DNA of 7,675 nucleotides from Milkweed yellows phytoplasma str. MW1 (GTDB lineage Bacteria > Bacillota_I > Bacilli_A > Acholeplasmatales > Acholeplasmataceae). Where the stretch lies: NCBI RefSeq assembly GCF_000309485.1, contig NZ_AKIL01000078.1, forward strand, positions 1 to 7,675, in the 5' to 3' direction. A model generated the notes under the pieces. That model worked only from the letters and a program-made list of their open reading frames with translations. It was not told the origin of the DNA and did no database searches. Shown in pieces: positions 1-7,298 of the stretch; the stretch's first letter is position 1; each line of letters begins with the position of its first letter. Position numbers and translations under genes: made by a program.

Positions 1-17
1 AATTCTAAATAATGGTT

Positions 18-23
18 TATAAT
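18..23 (+). promoter_or_regulatory. Candidate -10 box upstream of rny
   Basis: A perfect TATAAT hexamer lies about 100 bases before the preferred rny start. Its -35 partner would fall at or before the window edge, so only half the promoter can be judged. A transcript starting about 7 bases downstream (near 30) would have a leader of roughly 94 bases. It would also lack the weak AAGGA at 24-28 that could serve a TTG start at 43, which favours the start at 124. TATAAT is common by chance in DNA this AT-rich, so this is tentative. Confidence 0.35.
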
Positions 24-123
24 AAGGATAAGTTATTTTTGTTTGATAAAAAAATTATTTTCATTTTCAAGAATAAAAATAAAAAAACACACATATGTAA
101 AAAAGGGAAGGCATACAATTAAA

Positions 124-1701
124 ATGTTACCAGGAACAAATTTATGGTTCCTTGCTTTGGTTGTTCTGCTCTTAATCTTATTAACTGCGGGAGTTTATTA
201 TTATTTTTTTCATTATCGGTTTAAAATTCAAAAAATGCTTCAAAACACCAATAAAAAAATCAAAGATAAAATAATAAATTCTCAAATATTAGCGCAAGAT
301 GTCTTATCAGAAGCTAAAAAAGAAATTTATTTATTAAAAAAAGAAACAGAATATGATTTAAATCAAAGAAGAAAAATAATCGTTAATTTAGAGGAAAAAA
401 TAATTTATAAAGAAGACTTGTTGGCTTCTCGAACTAAATATTTAAATGAGAAAGAGGAATTATTGTTTTTTAAAGAACACAATATCAATAAGCAAAAAAA
501 AGAAATGGAACGCCTTCAAAGCAAGATCCAACAAATTATTAACCAACAACAATCAAAATTAGAAGAAATAGCTTCTTTAACTCAAGTTAAAGCTCAAGAA
601 ATTTTAATGGAAGAGGCAAGAACATTAGTTGCGCAAGATATGATGTTTTTAATTAAAGAAAAAGAAGAAGAGTTGAAATTTAAAGTTAAAAAACAAGCCA
701 CTAATTTATTAGTTTTCGCAATGCAAACTTTATCTCGAGATATTTCTTCGGAACATAATGTAGATATCATTTATTTTGAAAATAATGATTTAAAAGGTCG
801 TATTATTGGTAAAGAAGGTAGAAACATTAAATCTTTTGAAATTATCACAGGAGTTGATCTAATTATAGATGATGTTCCTAACACAGTTATTTTAAGTTCT
901 TTTGATTCTATTAGAAGAGAAATAGCGAGAAGAACTTTAGAAAGTTTAATCGTAGATGGTAGAATCACTCCAGCGAGCATTGAAAAAACTTTTAATAAAA
1001 TGAATTTGGAAGTAGATAATTTTATACAAGAAATAGGCGAAGAAGCTGTTTTAGAAACTAAAATAGGTTTTATTCATAATGATTTAGTCCAATTGTTAGG
1101 TAAATTAAATTTTAGAACTAGTTATGGGCAAAATGTTTTAAGACATTCTGTGGAAGTAGCTTTTATAGCTGGCAAATTAGCCGCTGAAATAGGCGAAAAC
1201 CAAAATATTGCCAGAAGAGCCGGTCTTTTGCATGATATAGGAAAAGCCCTAGATTACGAAATAGAAGGCAGTCATGTTAAAATTGGTGTGGATTTAGCGA
1301 CTAAATTTCAAGAGCCTGAAGAAGTAATAGATGCTATAGCATCTCATCATGAAGACGAAGAACCAAAAACTGTTATAGCTGCTTTAGTGGCTATTGCTGA
1401 TGCAATTAGTTCTTCTCGCCCTGGAGCACGTAGAGAATCAATCGAAAATTATATCCAAAGGATAACTCAATTAGAAGAAATAGCCGATAACATTAAAGGA
1501 GTTGAGAAATCTTACGCTATTAGATCAGGTAGAGAAATAAGAGTAATTGTTAAGCCAGAAGATATTGATGATTTAGCAACTTTTTTGATAGCCGAACAAA
1601 TTAAACAGCAAATTAAAAAAAACATCAATTACAATGGAAGTATTAAAATAACAGTTATCAGAGAATTTAGAGTGACCGAAGTTTTTGATGTTAACAGTTA
1701 A
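124..1701 (+). CDS. rny: Ribonuclease Y (membrane-anchored endoribonuclease)
   Basis: RNase Y is the membrane-tethered endoribonuclease that starts mRNA decay and processing in Firmicutes and mollicutes. From the ATG at 124 the protein is 525 residues, close to the family's usual ~520. Visible in order: a short N-terminus, one hydrophobic segment at about residues 7-29 (inferred anchor), a long charged Lys/Glu/Gln-rich coiled coil at about 38-190, a KH RNA-binding domain with GRIIGKEGR at 225-233, and an HD metal-dependent nuclease domain. The HD domain has His341 (in RHSVEVA) and the His370-Asp371 pair in GLLHDIGKA. The C-terminus IKITVIREFR is family-typical. The frame stays open upstream to a TTG at 43, adding 27 Lys/Arg-rich residues. 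I prefer 124 because of family length, the anchor position and a purine-rich GGGAAGG at 105-111. ymdB follows, as in Bacillus. Identity is near certain; the start is less so. Confidence 0.95.
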   Translation: MLPGTNLWFLALVVLLLILLTAGVYYYFFHYRFKIQKMLQNTNKKIKDKIINSQILAQDVLSEAKKEIYLLKKETEYDLNQRRKIIVNLEEKIIYKEDLLASRTKYLNEKEELLFFKEHNINKQKKEMERLQSKIQQIINQQQSKLEEIASLTQVKAQEILMEEARTLVAQDMMFLIKEKEEELKFKVKKQATNLLVFAMQTLSRDISSEHNVDIIYFENNDLKGRIIGKEGRNIKSFEIITGVDLIIDDVPNTVILSSFDSIRREIARRTLESLIVDGRITPASIEKTFNKMNLEVDNFIQEIGEEAVLETKIGFIHNDLVQLLGKLNFRTSYGQNVLRHSVEVAFIAGKLAAEIGENQNIARRAGLLHDIGKALDYEIEGSHVKIGVDLATKFQEPEEVIDAIASHHEDEEPKTVIAALVAIADAISSSRPGARRESIENYIQRITQLEEIADNIKGVEKSYAIRSGREIRVIVKPEDIDDLATFLIAEQIKQQIKKNINYNGSIKITVIREFRVTEVFDVNS

Positions 1702-1772
1702 CAAAGTTATTTTAAATTATTATTTGGTTAATTTTATTAATTCAACATTCAACAAATGAGGAAAAATAAAAC

Positions 1773-1779
1773 AAAGGAG
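1773..1779 (+). promoter_or_regulatory. Ribosome binding site that fixes the ymdB start
   Basis: AAAGGAG ends six bases before the ATG at 1786. The frame is open from an earlier ATG at 1756, but that codon has no Shine-Dalgarno match and would place this site inside the gene. YmdB homologues begin with M-x-ILF-x-GD, which is exactly what the 1786 start gives. The site therefore sets the start at 1786. Confidence 0.8.
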
Positions 1780-1785
1780 CAAACG

Positions 1786-2558
1786 ATGAACATTCTTTTT
1801 GTCGGAGACATTTGTGGAAAATCAGGTGTTGATTATTTAATGGAAAAAATCAATCTCTTAAAAAAAAAATATAATGCAGAAATGGTCATTGTTAATGCCG
1901 AAAATGTAGCCGATGGACAAGGTTTAAATTATGAAAATTACCAAAATTTAACTCTTTCTGGAGTTAATTTAATGACTATGGGAAATCATACTTGGAAGCA
2001 CAATTCTTTAGAAAATTTTATTGATCATTCTAACGTTATTCGTGTCCGGTTAATGATGAAAGCAAGAAAGCAGGAAGTGGTCATAAAATAGTTAAATATC
2101 AAAATAAAAAGGTATTGATAATAAACGCTTTAGGAAGAGTTTTTATGAATAACGACTCTTTATCTTCCCCTTTTACAGAAGTAGATAAAATTTTACACGA
2201 ATATCGTGACCAATATGATTATTCTTTATTGGATTTTCATGCTCAAGCTACTAGTGAAAAAATCGCTTTAGCTCATTATTTTGATGGAAGAATCGATGCT
2301 ATAGTGGGAACTCATACTCACGTCCAAACGAATGATGATCGTATTTTGCCTAAAAAAACGCTTTATATATCTGATGTAGGCATGACAGGTCCTTTAGATG
2401 GCGTCATCGGTCAAGATAAAAACATTATTATTAATAATTTTTTAAATACTAAAAACAAAATGAAACAAAAAAACGCTGAAGGGAAAAGACAATTAAATGG
2501 AGTTTTATTGACCTTTGGCAAAGAGAGAAAAATTACTAAAATTAAATATAGCGAATAA
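1786..2558 (+). pseudogene. ymdB: YmdB-family metallophosphoesterase (2',3'-cyclic nucleotide phosphodiesterase), frameshifted
   Basis: YmdB is a dinuclear-metal calcineurin-like phosphodiesterase encoded next to RNase Y in Firmicutes. The N-terminal frame (1786-2043 in register) carries Asp8, Glu39-Asn40 and Asn67-His68 in TMGNHTW, at B. subtilis numbering. After NVIR it becomes out-of-register sequence and stops at TAG 2089-2091. Homology resumes in another frame at CCG 2046 and runs without a stop to TAA 2556-2558, including DFHAQATSEK, VGTHTHVQT and ISDVGMTGP. Removing one GT of the GTGT at 2042-2045 gives a continuous ~256-residue protein (B. subtilis ~264) reading NVIRPVND, with His151, His176 and His178 in place. 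There is one lesion and no other decay, so it is a recent mutation, a variable site or a base-call error. No slippery heptamer for programmed frameshifting is visible. As written, a 102-residue N-terminal piece is made. The C-terminal piece might restart at ATG 2145 (AGGA at 2132-2135). Each piece holds only part of the metal site. Confidence 0.85.
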
Positions 2559-2608
2559 AAAAATTACTGTCTATTTAAACCTCATTCCAAAAGAAATCGG
2601 AAAAGAAT

Positions 2609-3490
2609 GTGAAAAAAATTATAGTTATTGCAGGTCCGACCACATCAGGAAAGACCGCTCTTTCAATCAAATTAGCTCAACATTTTCAAGGTGAAATAAT
2701 TAACGCTGATTCAGTGCAAATTTATCAAAAATTTGATATTGGTTCAGCTAAAGTCACTTTAGAAGAACAAAATAACATTAAACATCATTTGTTAAACGTT
2801 ATTTCACCTAAAGATTATTATAATATTTATGACTTTCAAAAAGATGTCAGAAAAATTATTCCTCAAATTGATGTTCCTTTTTTAGTGGGAGGAAGTGGTT
2901 TATATATTAAAGCCGCTCTTTTTGATTATGAATTTGAAGGAAAAGCTTTACCTAAAAATTATTTAGACGAAAAGAACGATATTAAGCAACTACTTCAAGC
3001 AGTGAAAGAAAAAGATCCTCATTTGGTTTTAGATGAGAATAATCCTCACCGCATTATCAGTGCTTATCAACATTTAAACCAAAGCAAATTAAGATCTGAG
3101 AAACAAGGCAAAAACACGCCTCTTTTTGATTTTTTAGTGATTTATTTAGATATCGATCGCAAGATTTTAAAACAAAGAATCATTTTAAGGTTAGAACAGA
3201 TGTTAGAAAAAGGTTTTATTGAAGAAGTCAAAATTTTAATTAAAGATTATCCTCGAGCTAATTTCAATATTATCGGATATCGGGAAATAAAATTGTTTTT
3301 AGAAGATAGAATCACTTTAGAAGAAGTTAAACGTTTAATTATTTCTAAAACTTTTAAATACGCTAAAAGACAAAAAACATGGTTTAAAAACCAAATAAAA
3401 CCTTTATTTGCAATAGATGCTTTATCAGATGATTTAGAAAACCAAGCCATTAATATAATTGAAAAATTTTTAAAAAAGGAATCCAACTAA
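2609..3490 (+). CDS. miaA: tRNA dimethylallyltransferase (tRNA A37 prenyltransferase)
   Basis: MiaA transfers a dimethylallyl group to N6 of adenine-37 in tRNAs that read codons starting with U, giving i6A and stabilising codon-anticodon pairing. The 293-residue protein is near the family's ~300. Visible motifs are the P-loop GPTTSGKT at 9-16, the NADSVQIYQ and DIGSAK substrate-site motifs at 32-48, HHLLNVISP near 59-67, and GGSGLYIKA at 94-102. Further on are the [25 protein letters not shown] block at 183-207, IGYREI at 222-227 and [11 protein letters not shown] at 251-261. The start is GTG, because the overlapping ATG at 2607 runs straight into TGA. No strong Shine-Dalgarno is visible, only GGAAAAG at 2599-2605. 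Fifty bases separate it from the ymdB stop and a single base separates it from efp, so it is probably co-transcribed with efp. Motif-level identification is secure. Confidence 0.96.
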   Translation: MKKIIVIAGPTTSGKTALSIKLAQHFQGEIINADSVQIYQKFDIGSAKVTLEEQNNIKHHLLNVISPKDYYNIYDFQKDVRKIIPQIDVPFLVGGSGLYIKAALFDYEFEGKALPKNYLDEKNDIKQLLQAVKEKDPHLVLDENNPHRIISAYQHLNQSKLRSEKQGKNTPLFDFLVIYLDIDRKILKQRIILRLEQMLEKGFIEEVKILIKDYPRANFNIIGYREIKLFLEDRITLEEVKRLIISKTFKYAKRQKTWFKNQIKPLFAIDALSDDLENQAINIIEKFLKKESN

Positions 3491-3491
3491 A

Positions 3492-4070
3492 ATGATGATT
3501 AGTACAAACGATTTTAAAACAGGTCAAACCATTAAATTCAATAATCATATTTACCAAGTTATTGAGTTTTTACATGTTAAACCAGGCAAAGGAGCGGCTT
3601 TTGTACGAAGTAAACTCAAAAACTTGAGAACAGGCGGAATTATCGAACATACTTTTAATTCTGGCATCAAAGTAGAAACAGCTTTAATTGACAAAAGAAA
3701 ATTAAAATTTTCTTATATTTCTTATGAAAAATACGTTTTTATTGATGAAACGACTTATGAACAAATTGAAATACCGCAAAAAATCCTAAAAGGTGCAGTT
3801 AAATATTTAGTTGAAGAAATGGTAGTGGAAGTGGTTTTTTACGATGAGAAAGAAATTTTAGGCGTTTCTTTGCCAGACAAAATATCTTTAAAAGTAGTGC
3901 AAACGGATCCTGGAGTGGTTGGTGATACTACTAAAAAAACTACCACTTATAAAGATGCTGTTTTAGAAACAGGTTTAACGGTTAAAGTGCCTATTTTTAT
4001 CGCTCAAGATGAAACAATTATTGTGAATACAGAAACAGGACAATACGTCTCTCGAGACACGAGTAAATAA
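3492..4070 (+). CDS. efp: Elongation factor P
   Basis: EF-P binds between the P and E sites of stalled ribosomes and speeds peptide-bond formation at consecutive prolines. The 192-residue product is slightly over the usual ~185 and colinear with B. subtilis EF-P. It has an N-terminal KOW-like domain (ISTNDFKTGQTI), the exposed loop HVKPGKGAAFVR at 28-39, a middle OB domain, and a C-terminal OB domain ending NTETGQYVSR. Loop residue Lys33 (Lys32 if translation starts at the second Met) matches the Firmicute PGKGAA type, where B. subtilis carries a 5-aminopentanol modification. It is not the E. coli beta-lysyl-lysine context by loop sequence. No modification enzyme is encoded here, so whether Lys33 is modified is unknown. 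AAAAGGA at 3474-3480 lies inside the end of miaA, 11 bases before the ATG at 3492, and favours this ATG over the adjacent one at 3495. Confidence 0.97.
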   Translation: MMISTNDFKTGQTIKFNNHIYQVIEFLHVKPGKGAAFVRSKLKNLRTGGIIEHTFNSGIKVETALIDKRKLKFSYISYEKYVFIDETTYEQIEIPQKILKGAVKYLVEEMVVEVVFYDEKEILGVSLPDKISLKVVQTDPGVVGDTTKKTTTYKDAVLETGLTVKVPIFIAQDETIIVNTETGQYVSRDTSK

Positions 4071-4188
4071 TGTTAGAATAAATTTGGAAATAAAAAAAGA
4101 AAGATATCTCAATATCATATTGGGGCGAATATTTCCACAATTCATCAACTCAAAGAAAGAGAATCAAAAACGCGGAGAATGTTATAAT
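4071..4188 (+). promoter_or_regulatory. efp-cmk intergenic region: possible promoter and structured leader
   Basis: This 118-base gap is the largest inside the miaA-gpsA run. Directly after the efp stop is TGTTAGAAT (4071-4079), an extended -10 look-alike with no recognisable -35 at 16-18 bases. A transcript from it would begin near 4086. An 8-bp perfect inverted repeat follows: TGGAAATA at 4085-4092 and TATTTCCA at 4130-4137. It encloses a second small hairpin, GATAT-CTCA-ATATC at 4103-4116. The open frame in this stretch encodes nothing recognisable and is not part of Cmk. AT-rich DNA yields such repeats by chance, so a regulatory role is only a possibility. Confidence 0.25.
4174..4177 (+). 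promoter_or_regulatory. Ribosome binding site that supports the cmk start at 4189
   Basis: GGAG lies 11 bases before the ATG at 4189, the codon that gives a Cmk of normal length. The frame is open back to a TTG at 4084. That would add 35 residues ahead of the usual start of the P-loop strand, with no Shine-Dalgarno before the TTG. The site supports the shorter protein. Confidence 0.6.
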
Positions 4189-4860
4189 ATGTTAAGTTTT
4201 AAATTAGCTATTGATGGGCCAGCTGGTTCAGGTAAAAGTACTATCAGTCAATTATTATCGGATAAATTTGGATGGTTTTATTTAAATACAGGTATTTTAT
4301 TCCGTATTTTGACTTATTATGTTTTAAAGAATAAAGTACCTTATAAAACTCCAGACGACCAAAAAAACTTAGCTAAAAGGTTAGAAGAAGCTCATATTAA
4401 ATTAACTGACAATATCTTTTATTTGAATAATGAAGATTTAACCGCTTGTTTAAAAGATAAAGAAATAGAAAAAGCAATTTCTTTTATTTCTTCTTTAGCT
4501 GTAGTAAGAAAGAAAATTTTTAATTTACAACAAAAATTAATTCAACAACACCCTTTTATTATTATGGACGGAAGAGACATTGGAACTGTTGTGATGCCCA
4601 AAGCTAATTTAAAAATTTTTTTAACAGCTTCTGCACAAATGAGAGCTCTTAGAAAACAAAAAGAATTGTTCGCTAAAAAACAAAAAAATATTTCTTTAGA
4701 AAGTATTGTGGAAAGTATCGAAGCGAGAGATAAACAAGATATAGAAAGAGAATTAGCTCCTCTAAAAAAAGCTGAAGATGCTTTATTATTAGATACGACT
4801 GATATGTCTATTGATGAAGTGGTGCAATTTATAGAAGATAAAATAATGGAAAAATTATGA
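4189..4860 (+). CDS. cmk: Cytidylate kinase (CMP/dCMP kinase)
   Basis: Cmk phosphorylates CMP and dCMP with ATP, feeding salvaged pyrimidines into CTP and dCTP pools in the cytoplasm. From ATG 4189 the protein is 223 residues, the normal short bacterial form. Visible are the P-loop GPAGSGKST at 10-18, LNTGILFR at 32-39, Arg107 in the helix before the core, DGRDIGTVVMP at 127-137, and FLTAS at 144-148. Next come the LID-region RD at 180-181 with Arg187 and APL at 190-192, and the closing DA-x-LLDTTD at 197-205. The motif usually written LDTGAMYR reads LNTGILFR here, so the Asp is Asn; all other nucleotide-site residues I know are present. The in-frame extension back to TTG 4084 is rejected because it precedes the normal beta-strand start. 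The stop TGA overlaps the der ATG by four bases. Confidence 0.95.
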   Translation: MLSFKLAIDGPAGSGKSTISQLLSDKFGWFYLNTGILFRILTYYVLKNKVPYKTPDDQKNLAKRLEEAHIKLTDNIFYLNNEDLTACLKDKEIEKAISFISSLAVVRKKIFNLQQKLIQQHPFIIMDGRDIGTVVMPKANLKIFLTASAQMRALRKQKELFAKKQKNISLESIVESIEARDKQDIERELAPLKKAEDALLLDTTDMSIDEVVQFIEDKIMEKL

Positions 4861-6176
4861 ATTTTAAAGTAGCTATTATAGGGCGCCCTAATGTAGGCAA
4901 ATCGAGTTTATTCAATCGTATTTTAAATGAAAGAATATCAATTGTTTATGAAAAAGCAGGGACGACCAAAGATCGTATTTATTCTAAAGCTACCTGGTTA
5001 AACCAAAGTTTTTCTTTGATTGATACTGGAGGAATTGAAATTGAAAATGTCTCTATTAAAGAACAAATTAAACATCAAGCAGAATTGGCTATTAATGAGG
5101 CCCATTTAATTATTTTTGTGACCGACGGTCATACTAGATTGATTCAAGAAGATTTAGATATCGCTAAATTGCTTTATAAAAAAAATATTCCTATTATCAT
5201 AGCAGTCAATAAAATCGATAATATGAATTTTATCGAAAATGTTTATGATTTTTATTCTTTAGGTTTTAATGAAGTAGTGGGAATTAGCACTCATCATGGT
5301 ATTGGTATTGGCGAATTATTAGATAAGGTAATCGCTCATCACCCTCGCAAAACAGATGTCAAAATTAATGGCGAAGAATTAAGGTTTTCTTTGATAGGAC
5401 GACCTAATGTAGGGAAATCAACCTTAACTAACGCTTTATTAGCGCAAGAAAGAATGATTGTTTCTGATGTTCCTGGAACCACTACAGACGCTGTGGATAC
5501 TGTTTTTCAAAAAAACGGTAAAACATATCATATCGTAGATACTGCCGGTTTAATAAAAAGAGGCAAAATTTATGAAAAACAAGAAAAATACAGTTCTTTA
5601 AGAACTTTAAGCGCTCTGGAAAGAAGTGATATTGTTTGTTTTGTTCTGGACGCTAGTCAAGAAATTTCTGATCAAGACCGTAATATTGCGGCTATAATTT
5701 TTAACTATGCTAAACCTTGTATAATTGTAGTTAATAAATGGGATTTAGTGGCAAATAACGATAAAGATATGAAAAAATTTGATCAAAAAATCAAAAATGA
5801 ATTTAAATTTTTGGATCATGTTCCTATCGTGTATGCGTCAGCTTTTAATAAAAAAAGAATTCATACCTTTTTTCCTGTTTTAGAAAAAATATTTTATAAT
5901 TATCATCAATCTTTTAGTACTTCCCTTTTGAACGATATTTTGCATGAAGCGACTCAAATGAATCCTCCTGCTTTATTTAAAGGCGGAAAGGCTAAATTTT
6001 ATTTTCTGAAACAAACGTCGACCAAACCGCCGGAATTCGTTTGTTTAGTTAATAATCCTGATTATATTCATTTTTCTTATAAAAGATATTTAAACAACCA
6101 ATTGAGATTACACTTAGAATTAAGAGGATTACCGATTAAAATGATTTTTAAAAAGAAAGAAATGGATTTGTTATGA
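4857..6176 (+). CDS. der: Ribosome biogenesis GTPase Der (EngA), double Era-like GTPase
   Basis: Der is an essential GTPase with two tandem G domains and a C-terminal KH-like domain; it binds the 50S subunit during late assembly. At 439 residues it has the usual length. G domain 1 shows GRPNVGKS at 9-16, GTTKD at 35-39, DTGG at 56-59, and NKID at 118-121. G domain 2 shows GRPNVGKS at 181-188, PGTTTD at 206-211, DTAG at 228-231 and NKWD at 293-296, with an SA-containing G5 loop shortly after. The KH-like tail includes NPPALFKGGKAKFYF and ends in LRGLPIKMIFKKKE, typical of the family. The ATG overlaps the cmk stop (ATGA, 4857-4860) and no clear Shine-Dalgarno precedes it, so expression probably relies on translational coupling to cmk. 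It overlaps gpsA in the same way at its 3' end. Confidence 0.98.
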   Translation: MNFKVAIIGRPNVGKSSLFNRILNERISIVYEKAGTTKDRIYSKATWLNQSFSLIDTGGIEIENVSIKEQIKHQAELAINEAHLIIFVTDGHTRLIQEDLDIAKLLYKKNIPIIIAVNKIDNMNFIENVYDFYSLGFNEVVGISTHHGIGIGELLDKVIAHHPRKTDVKINGEELRFSLIGRPNVGKSTLTNALLAQERMIVSDVPGTTTDAVDTVFQKNGKTYHIVDTAGLIKRGKIYEKQEKYSSLRTLSALERSDIVCFVLDASQEISDQDRNIAAIIFNYAKPCIIVVNKWDLVANNDKDMKKFDQKIKNEFKFLDHVPIVYASAFNKKRIHTFFPVLEKIFYNYHQSFSTSLLNDILHEATQMNPPALFKGGKAKFYFLKQTSTKPPEFVCLVNNPDYIHFSYKRYLNNQLRLHLELRGLPIKMIFKKKEMDLL

Positions 6177-7150
6177 AAAAAATCACTATTATGGGCGGCG
6201 GCGCTTGGGGTTCTACTTTAGGGCAAGTTCTGACCGACAACCAACATCAAGTCTTAATATATGATAATAACGAAACATATATTAATAAAATTAACAATCA
6301 ACAACATCCTATTTTTGATTTATCTTTGGAAAATATTGTTGCTACTACTGATTTAGAAAAAGCGTTGAATTTTGCAGATATCATTGTTTTATGCATCCCT
6401 GCTCAAAAAATGAGAACTTTTTTACAACAAATTAATCCTCTTTTGAAAAAACCCAAAAGTTTTATTAACGCTTCTAAAGGGATTGAAACTAATAGTAATA
6501 AAATGATTTTTCAAATTACTAAAGAGGAAATAGATCCTGATAAGTTGAAAAATTATGCTTCTTTATTAGGCCCTTCACATGCGGAAGAAGTCATTTTAAG
6601 GCGAATAACTTTTTTATTGTCTTCTTCTGATGATAAAGTTTTTAGCGAAGAAATAGTGGAAATGTTTTCTCACTCTTATTATTTGAAAATTAATGCTTCT
6701 GATGATGTTATGGGATCCGAATTATGTAGTGCTTTTAAAAATGCTTTATCTTTGGTAAGTGGTATTTTAGATAATGAGGATTTTCAAACTAACGCTAAAG
6801 CGGCTTTTATCAGTTTAGGCATTATAGAAATGAAAAAAGTGTTAGAAGTTTTAGACATGAAAACCGACATTGTTTTAGGGCTTTCTAGTTTAGGCGATTT
6901 TATTGTGACAGCTTTTAATGAAAATTCACGTAATTATCAAGCGGGTAAAAAAATTCGTTTAGGAATAGATTTAAACGATATTTATGCTAATTCTTTTCAA
7001 ACTATTGAAGGAGCTAACAATTTAAAAGTTTTTTATGACTTATCTATAGAGAAAAACATTTCTTTGCCTATCATCCAAAGCGCTTATCAAGTCGTTTTTG
7101 AAAAAAAACCCCTAAAAAATATTTTATCTAAGATATTAGAGACAAAATAA
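6173..7150 (+). CDS. gpsA: Glycerol-3-phosphate dehydrogenase [NAD(P)+]
   Basis: GpsA reduces dihydroxyacetone phosphate to sn-glycerol 3-phosphate, the backbone for membrane phospholipids. In an organism with few biosynthetic routes it links glycolysis to lipid assembly. The 325-residue protein has the family's usual length. The N-terminal Rossmann fold shows GGGAWGSTL at 8-16, then FINASKGIE at 97-105 with conserved Lys102, and GPSHAEEV at 133-140. The C-terminal helical domain has GSELCSAFKN at 181-190 with the probable catalytic Lys189, SSLGDFIVT, SRNYQAG and an EGANN variant of the usual EGV segment. The family's GVELGGALKN reads GSELCSAFKN here, a modest divergence that keeps the key Lys-Asn. 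The ATG sits in an ATGA overlap with the der stop. It is the last gene of the cmk-der-gpsA run; no GC-rich terminator follows it. Confidence 0.96.
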   Translation: MKKITIMGGGAWGSTLGQVLTDNQHQVLIYDNNETYINKINNQQHPIFDLSLENIVATTDLEKALNFADIIVLCIPAQKMRTFLQQINPLLKKPKSFINASKGIETNSNKMIFQITKEEIDPDKLKNYASLLGPSHAEEVILRRITFLLSSSDDKVFSEEIVEMFSHSYYLKINASDDVMGSELCSAFKNALSLVSGILDNEDFQTNAKAAFISLGIIEMKKVLEVLDMKTDIVLGLSSLGDFIVTAFNENSRNYQAGKKIRLGIDLNDIYANSFQTIEGANNLKVFYDLSIEKNISLPIIQSAYQVVFEKKPLKNILSKILETK

Positions 7151-7171
7151 AACAAAAATAAATGATTTTGT

Positions 7172-7211
7172 GTTAATAAAGAGCAATTGTGTGTTAGAAT
7201 CAAGTTAGATT
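7172..7211 (+). repeat. Diverged direct repeat, copy A (promoter-like)
   Basis: This copy runs from GTTAATAAA to TGTTAGAATCAAGTTAGATT. It contains a possible promoter: TTAATA at 7173-7178, a 16-base spacer and TAGAAT at 7195-7200, with an extended TG at 7192-7193. It resembles copy B at 7299-7336: with two single-base gaps, the last 20 bases of the two copies differ at one aligned position. It also contains GAATC-AAGTTA-GATTC (7197-7212), a 5-bp inverted repeat with a 6-base loop. It lies 21 bases after the gpsA stop, so it could drive the HU gene but not gpsA. Confidence 0.45.
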
Positions 7212-7215
7212 CATG

Positions 7216-7244
7216 TTGTTGTTGAAAAAAATAAATTATTATAA
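7216..7244 (+). promoter_or_regulatory. Alternative promoter candidate for the HU gene
   Basis: TTGTTG (7216-7221) and TATAAA (7239-7244) are separated by an ideal 17 bases and would start transcription near 7251, giving a leader of about 128 bases. The -35 matches the consensus at only three of six bases. It lies between repeat copies A and B and competes with them as the HU promoter; sequence alone does not decide between them. Confidence 0.25.
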
Positions 7245-7298
7245 ACATAAATAAGATTTTCAATTTTTAAAACAAATGAATCCATGTTATTTTTTGTA

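Noticed and set aside
771..980. 69-codon open frame on the minus strand inside rny
   Set aside because: It lies antisense to the KH-domain coding region, has no ribosome binding site and resembles no protein family; it is a shadow of rny.
1756..1785. Ten-residue extension of YmdB from the ATG at 1756
   Set aside because: The strong AAAGGAG at 1773-1779 would lie inside it, and homologues begin at the equivalent of ATG 1786.
2036..2060. Programmed ribosomal frameshifting as the explanation for the split ymdB
   Set aside because: No slippery heptamer or evident downstream pseudoknot occurs at the junction, and a simple GT duplication explains the change of frame.
2513..2695. Open frame spanning the ymdB-miaA gap and reading [15 protein letters not shown] in part
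   Set aside because: The stretch looks somewhat coding-like, but the frame overlaps the ends of both neighbours, has no ribosome binding site and matches no family I know.
3247..3486. 79-codon open frame on the minus strand inside miaA
   Set aside because: It lies antisense to conserved MiaA motifs and has no recognisable domain or ribosome binding site of its own.
4084..4188. 35-residue N-terminal extension of Cmk from a TTG codon
   Set aside because: It precedes the normal start of the P-loop domain and has no Shine-Dalgarno; the ATG at 4189 gives standard family length with GGAG upstream.
4183..4188. Perfect TATAAT with extended TG immediately before the cmk ATG
   Set aside because: The start would fall inside the cmk coding sequence, no -35 is visible, and GGAG upstream would be left out of the transcript.
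7142..7171. Inverted repeat ACAAAAT...ATTTTGT after the gpsA stop as a terminator
   Set aside because: The stem is only 7 bp with one G-C pair and a 16-base loop, and no clean U-tract follows; such pairs are expected by chance here.
7213..7254. Short ATG-initiated 13-codon frame in the gpsA-HU gap
   Set aside because: It is very short, of low complexity and has no Shine-Dalgarno.
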